A stretch of 12,283 nucleotides of DNA from JBAYGJ01 sp041649335 (GTDB taxonomy: Bacteria > Patescibacteriota > Patescibacteriia > UBA10025 > JAHIVO01), in assembly GCA_041649335.1 (NCBI GenBank), contig JBAZNF010000028.1, forward strand, positions 1 to 12,283, written 5' to 3'. Shown piece by piece: positions 6,368-12,283 of the stretch. Under the pieces are notes generated by a model. It was not told where the DNA came from. It did no database searches and worked only from the letters and a program-made list of their open reading frames with translations. Position numbers and translations under genes: made by a program. Within the stretch, counting starts at the first letter, position 1. Each line of letters opens with the position of its first letter.

Positions 6368-7033
6368 TTATATTTTCGGCAGCTTGCCGATGACCTGCTC
6401 AGCCCGGTCAAAAAAATCCAATTCTGCCAAAAACTCGCGGGGCAAACAGCCCATATTCATCATGGTGGTCAGTAACCCAATCCAATAATTATGCACAAAA
6501 ACCATTTGAGGGAACTGCTCCGGATGATATTGCCGGTTGCGCAGATGGACTATCGCCCGCAGCAGGACCATCAGCGTGCCCAATCCCCCGCGGAACAGCA
6601 CGATAATCGGTGCGCACGTAGCCAGTAATTCCACCCGTGACGGCGGGGCATTGACCGTAACGGCGACAACGTCAGCATCTACGTCTTTTTCCAGTTCGGG
6701 GAAAATCACGCCAATAGATTTCTTCGGGACAGCCTGGGCCACTGCCTGCATGACCCCGGATGAACGTCCGCCATGCAGCACTATCCCGCCCTGACTGGCC
6801 ACGACAGACGCCAACACTGCGGCCTCATGCGATTGGGGGTGGTCCACTGCCAACGACCCGCTGCCGTTAATAGACACGACCAGCCCTCTGCTTTCATATG
6901 TCAATAAATGCTCCTTTGAGGAGGAATGGATGGACAGCCATGAATTGGAATTTTTTATCTCACCGGATTTGAACAGTTCGCCCAAGACCCTCCTTTTTTT
7001 TTGCTTATATATATCGGGTGTGTTGTCGGCCAT
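6368..7033 (-). CDS. LOG/SLOG-like Rossmann-fold protein lacking the catalytic Glu
   Basis: A 221-aa protein resembling the LOG/TIGR00725 group (formerly lysine-decarboxylase-like), whose active members release cytokinin-type bases from nucleoside monophosphates. Visible parts are a first strand and glycine turn SINGSGS (54-60), HGGRSSGVMQAV (87-98), an Arg at 133 in the position of the family RK motif, and FRGGLGTLMVLL (147-158). That last motif corresponds to the family PGGxGTxxE motif, but Pro is Arg148 and the essential Glu is Val156. The nucleotide-binding scaffold is kept while hydrolase chemistry is probably lost, which fits a SLOG-type nucleotide-sensing or binding role. The N-terminal 45 or so residues, rich in Lys and Ser, are outside the core. 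The gene lies 15 nt after the permease gene and 19 nt before the membrane-anchored gene. Confidence 0.75.
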   Translation of the reverse strand: MADNTPDIYKQKKRRVLGELFKSGEIKNSNSWLSIHSSSKEHLLTYESRGLVVSINGSGSLAVDHPQSHEAAVLASVVASQGGIVLHGGRSSGVMQAVAQAVPKKSIGVIFPELEKDVDADVVAVTVNAPPSRVELLATCAPIIVLFRGGLGTLMVLLRAIVHLRNRQYHPEQFPQMVFVHNYWIGLLTTMMNMGCLPREFLAELDFFDRAEQVIGKLPKI

Positions 7034-7048
7034 ACGATGTAGGGTTAT

Positions 7049-8302
7049 TTATTCGTAACGTAACGCGTCCAATGGGTTGATTTTGGCGGCCCGGCGGGAC
7101 GGATACAGGCCGGTAACCAAACTGACCAAGAATACCACGCCTTGGACCACCGCTAAAAATACCAATGGGGCGTAAAAAATTTCTACCGGTTCGCCGCCGG
7201 CTTTTTGGGCTAAATAATTCAGTGCCATATTGACTATCCGGCTGACCCCGATGCCGATGCCGATGCCGACCAATCCGCCGATCATGCCGATGACGATCGA
7301 TTCGGTCAAAAACATAAAATAAATGTCCTTGGAGGTCGCCCCCAGCGAACGCATTAATCCGATCTCACGCGTCCGCTCCAATAAGGACACGGTCAACGTG
7401 TTGAGGGCACCCATGGCCGCGACAAACAAGGCGATAGCCCCGAAGCTGGCGACAATAATCTCAAATATGAAAAAAATCTTGTCTATTTGCCCGACGGTAT
7501 CAGCGACTGAGTCCACCTGATACCCCATGGCTTCGATTTGCTGGCGCACTTCAGGCAGCTTGGACTGGTCAGTCACCTGGACGCGGGCAACGCTGAAATC
7601 CTTTTCCGCCTGGGTATCGGATACTTTTACCTTTGCCGCGCTGTAATCAGGCGTAAAGCCGAGAGTTTCCAGAAATTGTATCGGTACGTAAGCGATGGAC
7701 AGGTCACTCGTATCCGACAAGGTGCCCACGACCGTCACTCGGACTTCTTTCGAAACCGAATCAAGATTCGTCCCGTCTTCCGCCTTTACCGGGACAAGCA
7801 ATTTTAGCATCAGTTCCGAATTGACCGCCTCATTGGGATCGCCCAAGCCTATCAAGTTCAATGCTGTATTGGTTATTAAAATCTCAGACGCGTTGTCCGA
7901 GCTAAACTCCTGGCCGGTGGTGACTTTAATCCCCTCCATGGATAAAAACTTTGGCTCAATGCCGTAAATGGCCACGTCAGTGATTGATTCGGCCCGCGAC
8001 ACCTGGCCGGACAGTGAAAGCGACGGGCTGACATTGCTCACATCCTGTATCTGCTCGAACTGGTTGACGATATCCTGGTTCAGTTTCAGCAAAGTGGATT
8101 CGCCTTTTGACACATCCAATATAGTTAGCGCCTCGACGTTGGTGACCTGGCTTTTTATCATTTCCTGGAGCCCGAAACCCAAAGACACCAAGAACACCAC
8201 GAGGGCGATGCCGACGGATACGCCGCCGATCGTCAGGATACTCCGCAATTTGCGTCCACTGAGGTGCGAGACCGATAAATTTACGACAAATGAAAACTGC
8301 AT
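7049..8302 (-). CDS. ABC transporter permease, MacB/LolCE (FtsX-like) type
   Basis: A 417-aa permease with the four-helix MacB topology: TM1 about 22-44, a large extracytoplasmic core domain about 50-270, then TM2 about 276-299, TM3 about 331-355 and TM4 about 377-399. Family signatures are visible: the N-terminal RKLRSILTIGGVSVGIA region, LLERTREIGLMRSLGAT (307-323, the coupling segment contacting the ATPase) and the C-terminal YPSRRAAKINPLDALRYE. Such proteins act as mechanotransmission transporters moving lipoproteins, peptides or toxins out of the membrane. The substrate is not evident. The gene starts 8 nt after the ATPase stop and clearly forms one complex with it. No MacA-like adaptor gene is present in the window. 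Confidence 0.93.
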   Translation of the reverse strand: MQFSFVVNLSVSHLSGRKLRSILTIGGVSVGIALVVFLVSLGFGLQEMIKSQVTNVEALTILDVSKGESTLLKLNQDIVNQFEQIQDVSNVSPSLSLSGQVSRAESITDVAIYGIEPKFLSMEGIKVTTGQEFSSDNASEILITNTALNLIGLGDPNEAVNSELMLKLLVPVKAEDGTNLDSVSKEVRVTVVGTLSDTSDLSIAYVPIQFLETLGFTPDYSAAKVKVSDTQAEKDFSVARVQVTDQSKLPEVRQQIEAMGYQVDSVADTVGQIDKIFFIFEIIVASFGAIALFVAAMGALNTLTVSLLERTREIGLMRSLGATSKDIYFMFLTESIVIGMIGGLVGIGIGIGVSRIVNMALNYLAQKAGGEPVEIFYAPLVFLAVVQGVVFLVSLVTGLYPSRRAAKINPLDALRYE

Positions 8303-8310
8303 GGGAAATA

Positions 8311-9087
8311 TTATTTCTTAAACTGGTCGCTGCCCTCGATAATCGCGCCGTCACGAACATAAATGGTCCGGGAAGCATACCGGACATAATCGATGTTATG
8401 GGTAACCATGATCACCGTCTTATGGAAGACCTCATTCAGTTCCTTGAACGTATTCATGACTTTTTCGGCGGAGACGCTGTCCAGGTTACCGGTCGGCTCG
8501 TCCGCCACGACAATTGGCGGATCATTGATGAGCGCGCGGGCCAATGAAACTTTCTGTTGTTGTCCGCCTGATAATTCAGTCGGAGCATATTGCGCATGAT
8601 CATACATGCCGACCTGCTTAAGACGTTCAGCGGCTTTCTGGCGGCGTATTTTTTTACTGATATTATTAATGGCCAAGGGCAGCGTAACATTGTCCAGGAC
8701 ATTGAACGACCTGACCCAATCGGCCCGTTGGAATACTATGCCGTACACTTTATACCTGATCTTGGCCACTTTATCGGTTTTCATATGGGTGATATTCGTC
8801 CCCTTCAGTTCAACAGATCCGGTCGTCGGCGGCTCCAACCCCAAAAGGATGTTCAATAGCGTTGATTTCCCTGATCCTGACGGCCCTAAAATAATGATGA
8901 ATTCCTCTGGGTAAATCTTCAAGCTGAGATTTTTCAATACGGTTATCGTGCTTCTGCCGACCTCAAAAGACTTGCTGACATTGGTTATCTCAATATCAGG
9001 CGTTTGTGTCCGCTCCTGGGACTCAGCGCTCTCAGAAGCTAATTCCGCGATGGTTTTTTCTTTTACAACTGCCTGTTCAGCTGACAT
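8311..9087 (-). CDS. ABC transporter ATP-binding protein, MacB/LolD type
   Basis: A 258-aa nucleotide-binding subunit. From the ATG at 9087, Walker A is GPSGSGKS (68-75), the Q-loop Gln is Q120 (VFQ), the signature is LSGGQ (172-176), Walker B is IVVADEP with D196-E197, the D-loop follows in NLD, and the switch His is H230 (VTHN). All are canonical, so it should hydrolyse ATP. About 30 hydrophilic residues precede the ABC core (DIEITNVSKSF), which is longer than in most LolD proteins. The gene is first in a seven-gene operon and lies about 53 nt below a strong predicted promoter. The partner permease begins 8 nt downstream. No Shine-Dalgarno sequence precedes the ATG. Confidence 0.95.
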   Translation of the reverse strand: MSAEQAVVKEKTIAELASESAESQERTQTPDIEITNVSKSFEVGRSTITVLKNLSLKIYPEEFIIILGPSGSGKSTLLNILLGLEPPTTGSVELKGTNITHMKTDKVAKIRYKVYGIVFQRADWVRSFNVLDNVTLPLAINNISKKIRRQKAAERLKQVGMYDHAQYAPTELSGGQQQKVSLARALINDPPIVVADEPTGNLDSVSAEKVMNTFKELNEVFHKTVIMVTHNIDYVRYASRTIYVRDGAIIEGSDQFKK

Positions 9088-9147
9088 AACGTCTGTATTA
9101 GGTATCTGTCTTATTGTACAGATAATTTTCCAGTAACTTATAGAAAT

Positions 9148-9176
9148 ATTATACCATTTTCACATTCTGCGTGCAA
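9148..9176 (-). promoter_or_regulatory. Predicted sigma70-type promoter of the ABC-signalling operon
   Basis: On the minus strand there is a perfect -10 box TATAAT (9148-9153), preceded by an extended -10 TG (TGGTATAAT), and a partial -35 box TTGCAC (9171-9176) with exactly 17 nt between them. Transcription would begin near 9140, leaving a leader of about 53 nt before the ATPase ATG. This is the best-matching promoter I found in the window, and it would serve all seven genes down to 4839. Confidence 0.7.
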
Positions 9177-9184
9177 AACTAAAA

Positions 9185-9211
9185 ATAAGCTTATATTACT
9201 TAATATATTAA
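9185..9211. repeat. Two short AT-rich palindromes upstream of the ABC promoter
   Basis: ATAAGCTTAT (9185-9194) and TTAATATATTAA (9200-9211) are perfect palindromes lying between the stop of the FN3 gene and the -35 box of the ABC operon promoter. They could be operator half-sites or simply AT-rich intergenic sequence. They are not a convincing terminator for the FN3 gene, since no GC stem with a U-run is present after 9228. Such palindromes are easily formed by chance in AT-rich DNA. Confidence 0.3.
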
Positions 9212-9227
9212 CAGATTGTAATTTTTA

Positions 9228-12200
9228 TCACCCCCCAAACGCGGTGCCGATATTACCCAGCCAGGAGAACGTTTCCTCTAGATTGGTAATGATAAGCTGG
9301 AGGAATGATTCGCGTTTCCGTGACGTCAGGACGGTATACGAATTTGATTTGGTGGTGTTGCCGGCCTTATCGCGGGAGGCTACGCGGAAATGGTAGGTCT
9401 TGGCCGGCGTCAGGTCGGAGACGACGACGAGATGTTCCATCACCAATTCGGCATTCTCTTCGGTAGTATCGGTAAAATCCGTACTCGACAATCCGACGCC
9501 GAATTCTACCTGCGAAGTGGTCGGTTCATTGGTTTTCCACGAGATGACGATCTGGATTTTTGAGGCATCGCCTGATCCGATGGTATTTGATTCGGAATTA
9601 ACTCCAAACACGTCAGGCGGAGTCGTATCCTGCAGTGTGGTGAACTCCTGTTCAGTCGAAACGGCCTCATACCCGTATTCATCGGACCCGCGGACCTTGA
9701 ATTTGTACTGTGCCGCATCTTCCAGCCCGTACAGCAAGATGGAATGCTCCGTCACGAAAGCCGTATTCCCCTGGGTCTTTGGCGCGATCGTATCGCCGTA
9801 ATATTCCACCTCTGAGGTGGTTGGGACGTTGGTCTTCCAGAATATTTCCGTCTGGCCCTGTGACTTGTTTTGGGTGCTGATGTCAGAAACCGTCGGGAAC
9901 GTCTGCGTAGTAAACGTATAATCATCTGAGCTGATGGGATTCCCGTTCCTGTCCGTACCGCTTATCCTCATATGGTACAGGGTGCTGTCTTTCAGGTTTT
10001 CCAGCTTGACGGTGTGGACCAGGGCGAATGACCCTGACGTATCCGTATACGACAGGCCATAATTAGCCGTCGTGCCATAATTGATGACGGCAGTCGTTTC
10101 CTTATTCGTTTTCCAGCTTACGATCAGGTCATAGAGCCGGATATCGCTGATTTTTAGGTCCAGCACCCGCGGCGCTTCCAGGGTCGTGAAGGAACTTATG
10201 TCCGAAAACGCAACGTTCTCGTCTACATCAATGCTCTTTACCTTGTAATAATACGTCGTTTCCGGTTTCAGCCCGGTTACTCTTACCTCATGTTTTGCCA
10301 GTAAGTCAGCGGTGCCCTGCTCCTCGGACAGGTCAGCTTGGACTGTGTTGAAATCGACAAATGACGAGGCGATGCGTTCCGTTTCCCAGGTGATCACGGC
10401 CGAGAAAGAATCAGGCACTACAGTCGGCGCGACGGTAATCGCCGGCGGCTGGGTGAATCGGCCTTCGGGCACCTCTGAAACTACGTCCGTCGATTCGGAA
10501 GTTGCCTGAGCCTTGTCGCGTGCGGTAATTTTATAGAAATATTCGGTCGCGCTATCAAGTCCGGTGTCCAGATAACCGGTAGATATGATCGTAGCGATCT
10601 CTTCAAACGCCGCGTCGTCATCGGCCACTGCCCGTAAATTTCCCGCCGCAGCGGCTCCAGACGGCGCTTCACGCCTGCTTATCGTATAATATATTTCGTC
10701 ATCAAGGGTGTATCCTTCCGGCGGATCCCAAGTAATGGTGATGGAATACCGTTTTGCGTCACGGTCTGACGAATCTGTAATGGTAACAGCCTGCGGCTCG
10801 CCAGGTGGTGTCGTATAGGCGGTAAACTCTGCCGCGGCGTAATTATCATAGTTGAAATTGCCGCCGTCATCGACCGCCAAAACGTAAAATATATTTTTCC
10901 CCTGCTGCGAGGCGGCGTCAATCGGGCCGACTGACGTTTCTTCGGTATAGATGACATTATTCACGTTCGGCAAGTTGTTGATGGAATAATAATACCCGGC
11001 CACAGTCACGCCCTCATCCTGCGGTGCGGCCCAAGAAAACGAGAAGTTGTTTACGGTATTTGAACTCGGACTCGCCGCCATGTTTATCGGCGGCGAGGGC
11101 GCACCTTTGGTCATGAACGTGAAATCCGACGACGAACCGGCATTGCCGTCAGCGTCAGTCCATTTCGTTTTATAATGGTACGTAGTATCGGGGCTGAGAT
11201 TCGTCAATGTGACCTCATGCTCATTGACTAGACCCGGCGCGCCGAGCTGCTCGTTGCCGTAAGCCGTGGTTTCACCGTACTCGACAGATGAGGATGCGGG
11301 ATGCGCGACGATATTGCCGTACTGGTCCTGGTCATCCAGGGTCAGCCACTCGACCGTCGCGGAACGGATGTACGGAGTGACCGACGGCTGGCCGCTCATC
11401 AGCGGAGCGAACTTGAATTTACCTTCCGGCTTGATGTCCATGACAGCCGAATTGCCGGACTGCACGCCGCCGGTACCGGCAGAACGCACGAAATACCCGT
11501 AGGTAATGGTATTATCCAAACCAGTGTCCAAATACCCGAGCGTGTTAACGGTCGCGATCATCGTATAGTTGTCCGGCGGTTCATCTATCGCCGACGGATT
11601 CTCGCAGTCTGCTTCGCAACGGTAGACCTTATACCCATCGACTCCGCTGCCCACATCAGCCGGTTCGTCCCAGGTCAGCACGACGGAATACTTTTGCGTG
11701 GCCCGGTCCGAAGTGTCTGTGGCGGCCGCACTCGACGGTATGCCTGGCGCATTGGAACTGAAATAAAAATCCGCAGATGTGTAATTGTCGTAGTCTATGT
11801 TATTAATGGCATCAGCTGCTACGATATGGATCGTATTATGCCCCTGCTGGCTGGCTGCCGAAAATGACAGCAATGACCGCTGTGCAGTCTGTGTTTCCGT
11901 GGTCCAGCCACCATCAGCTGAAGGGGTGGCAGTACCATTGATATTTGTCCCGCAATTAGCAGAGGACGGCAGTTTATCATTGAAAGTGTAACAATACCGC
12001 TTAATGTCGGCCGAATCACACTCCCCGACATTTGATCCCAAACACGTACTAGGCAAATCCCAGGTAAATGAAAACTCATTAGTATCCTCCAATGGCGCCA
12101 GCTCGCTGGTGACCGGATCAACAGTAATTGCTCCGGGGGCTGACGGTGCGTCTCCGGCGTAATAGAATAACTTCTCACGGCAGTTTGAGGAAGTATTATT

Positions 12201-12283
12201 AGCATTATCAGTGGCATACACGCAAAACGAATTTTCGCGCGTCTGTGTGGCGGTAATTCCCGACACTGTCAGATTAGGAGTAC
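9228..12283 (-). CDS. Giant multi-FN3 (fibronectin type III-like) extracytoplasmic protein, N-terminus outside window
   Basis: The 3' part (1,017 complete codons) of a large protein made almost wholly of FN3-like beta-sandwich modules. I count nine, at roughly 12146-11751, 11750-11424, 11423-11103, 11102-10803, 10802-10464, 10463-10173, 10172-9900, 9899-9627 and 9626-9324. Repeated signatures are W-x-x-P or SWKTN on the B strand, and TGLD / LTNLSPDTTYHYK / DLTPAKTYHFRV followed by DxAGN on the E-F strands. Cysteines occur only in the first third, consistent with disulfides outside the cell. The last 31 residues form a tail with an amphipathic hydrophobic helix (SFLQLIITNLEETFSWLG). The frame is open to the window edge. 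The GTG at 12266 is not a likely start, since module-like sequence continues upstream of it. No signal peptide can be seen. A surface adhesion or attachment role is likely but unproved. Confidence 0.9.
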   Translation of the reverse strand, partial: TPNLTVSGITATQTRENSFCVYATDNANNTSSNCREKLFYYAGDAPSAPGAITVDPVTSELAPLEDTNEFSFTWDLPSTCLGSNVGECDSADIKRYCYTFNDKLPSSANCGTNINGTATPSADGGWTTETQTAQRSLLSFSAASQQGHNTIHIVAADAINNIDYDNYTSADFYFSSNAPGIPSSAAATDTSDRATQKYSVVLTWDEPADVGSGVDGYKVYRCEADCENPSAIDEPPDNYTMIATVNTLGYLDTGLDNTITYGYFVRSAGTGGVQSGNSAVMDIKPEGKFKFAPLMSGQPSVTPYIRSATVEWLTLDDQDQYGNIVAHPASSSVEYGETTAYGNEQLGAPGLVNEHEVTLTNLSPDTTYHYKTKWTDADGNAGSSSDFTFMTKGAPSPPINMAASPSSNTVNNFSFSWAAPQDEGVTVAGYYYSINNLPNVNNVIYTEETSVGPIDAASQQGKNIFYVLAVDDGGNFNYDNYAAAEFTAYTTPPGEPQAVTITDSSDRDAKRYSITITWDPPEGYTLDDEIYYTISRREAPSGAAAAGNLRAVADDDAAFEEIATIISTGYLDTGLDSATEYFYKITARDKAQATSESTDVVSEVPEGRFTQPPAITVAPTVVPDSFSAVITWETERIASSFVDFNTVQADLSEEQGTADLLAKHEVRVTGLKPETTYYYKVKSIDVDENVAFSDISSFTTLEAPRVLDLKISDIRLYDLIVSWKTNKETTAVINYGTTANYGLSYTDTSGSFALVHTVKLENLKDSTLYHMRISGTDRNGNPISSDDYTFTTQTFPTVSDISTQNKSQGQTEIFWKTNVPTTSEVEYYGDTIAPKTQGNTAFVTEHSILLYGLEDAAQYKFKVRGSDEYGYEAVSTEQEFTTLQDTTPPDVFGVNSESNTIGSGDASKIQIVISWKTNEPTTSQVEFGVGLSSTDFTDTTEENAELVMEHLVVVSDLTPAKTYHFRVASRDKAGNTTKSNSYTVLTSRKRESFLQLIITNLEETFSWLGNIGTAFGG
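10173..11102 (-). repeat. FN3 three-module block, second copy (modules 4-6)
   Basis: This block repeats the order and motifs of the block at 11103-12146. Shared landmarks include AASQQGKN followed by NYDNYAAAEF, SSDRDAKRYSITITWDPPE, ISTGYLDTGLD, a VPEGRF linker and a final module with TGLKPETTYYYK. The two copies are clearly diverged at protein level, so the duplication is old. This copy is about 38 residues shorter, mostly through shorter loops in its first and third modules. Confidence 0.75.
11103..12146 (-). repeat. FN3 three-module block, first copy (modules 1-3)
   Basis: The upstream copy of the duplicated three-module unit. Matching landmarks are AASQQGHN with DYDNYTSADF, TSDRATQKYSVVLTWDEPA, NTLGYLDTGLD, a KPEGKF linker and a final module with LTNLSPDTTYHYK. 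Unlike the second copy it carries cysteines (four in module 1 and the CEADC pair in module 2), and module 3 has an extra DDQDQYGNIVAHP loop. Confidence 0.75.

Noticed and set aside
7977..8387. Minus-strand open frame across the start of the ABC permease
   Set aside because: It overlaps the permease and ATPase genes in another frame, and its Arg/His/Gly-rich composition looks like an out-of-frame reading.
9185..9227. Rho-independent terminator for the FN3 gene
   Set aside because: Only AT palindromes with no GC stem and no proper U-run are present after the stop at 9228.
11301..11867. Plus-strand open frame of 188 codons antisense to the FN3 gene
   Set aside because: It is rich in Arg and His with no domain signature, opposite strongly motif-bearing FN3 modules.
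10173..12146. Repetitive sequence as a CRISPR array or mobile element
   Set aside because: The repeats are diverged, protein-level FN3 modules of about 100 residues in one frame. There are no short direct repeats with spacers, no terminal inverted repeats and no transposase.
12264..12266. GTG as the true start of the FN3 protein
   Set aside because: The frame is open to the window edge with module-like residues before it, no signal peptide follows it and the first module would be cut. The gene is taken as 5'-partial.

Overview
The window most likely comes from a member of the Candidate Phyla Radiation (Patescibacteria). This is an inference. It rests on a compact glycolytic operon of divergent enzymes, very short single-domain signalling proteins, a giant multi-FN3 surface protein with an architecture I associate with these genomes, tightly packed genes, and no recognisable Shine-Dalgarno sequences. 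GC content is moderate. TAG, TAA and TGA all serve as stops, so there is no sign of stop-codon reassignment. All twelve genes I can support lie on the minus strand, so transcription runs from high to low coordinates. There are no tRNA or rRNA genes, CRISPR arrays or insertion sequences.

Reading in the direction of transcription, the right third (12283 to 9228) is the 3' part of a very large gene encoding nine FN3-like modules. A three-module block in it appears twice in tandem, and the protein ends in a short amphipathic tail. A 140-nt gap follows, holding a strong extended -10 promoter. It heads a tightly packed seven-gene operon (9087 to 4839): a MacB/LolCDE-type ABC ATPase, its FtsX-like permease, a LOG-like Rossmann protein lacking the catalytic Glu, a membrane-anchored small protein with four clustered cysteines, and then a miniature signalling cassette. 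That cassette is a receiver-only response regulator, an 82-aa stand-alone histidine-kinase dimerisation (DHp) domain with no ATPase domain, and a second receiver-only regulator.

A 213-nt gap contains a candidate terminator, an AT-rich inverted repeat and a second extended -10 promoter. The lower-glycolysis operon follows (4625 to 1 and beyond): pgk, eno, gpmI and a second, different gpmI that runs off the window. Together these enzymes convert 1,3-bisphosphoglycerate to phosphoenolpyruvate. Two of the four depart from their families at normally invariant sites. PGK lacks the Asp and His of its 3-phosphoglycerate pocket, and the enolase has an altered N-terminal motif and an altered SHRSGE motif. 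The two GpmI proteins belong to different sequence types and overlap by 40 nt.

The best candidate for an undescribed system is the ABC / LOG-like / membrane-anchored / receiver-DHp-receiver operon. It looks like one transport and signalling unit, with a phosphorelay scaffold that cannot phosphorylate itself.
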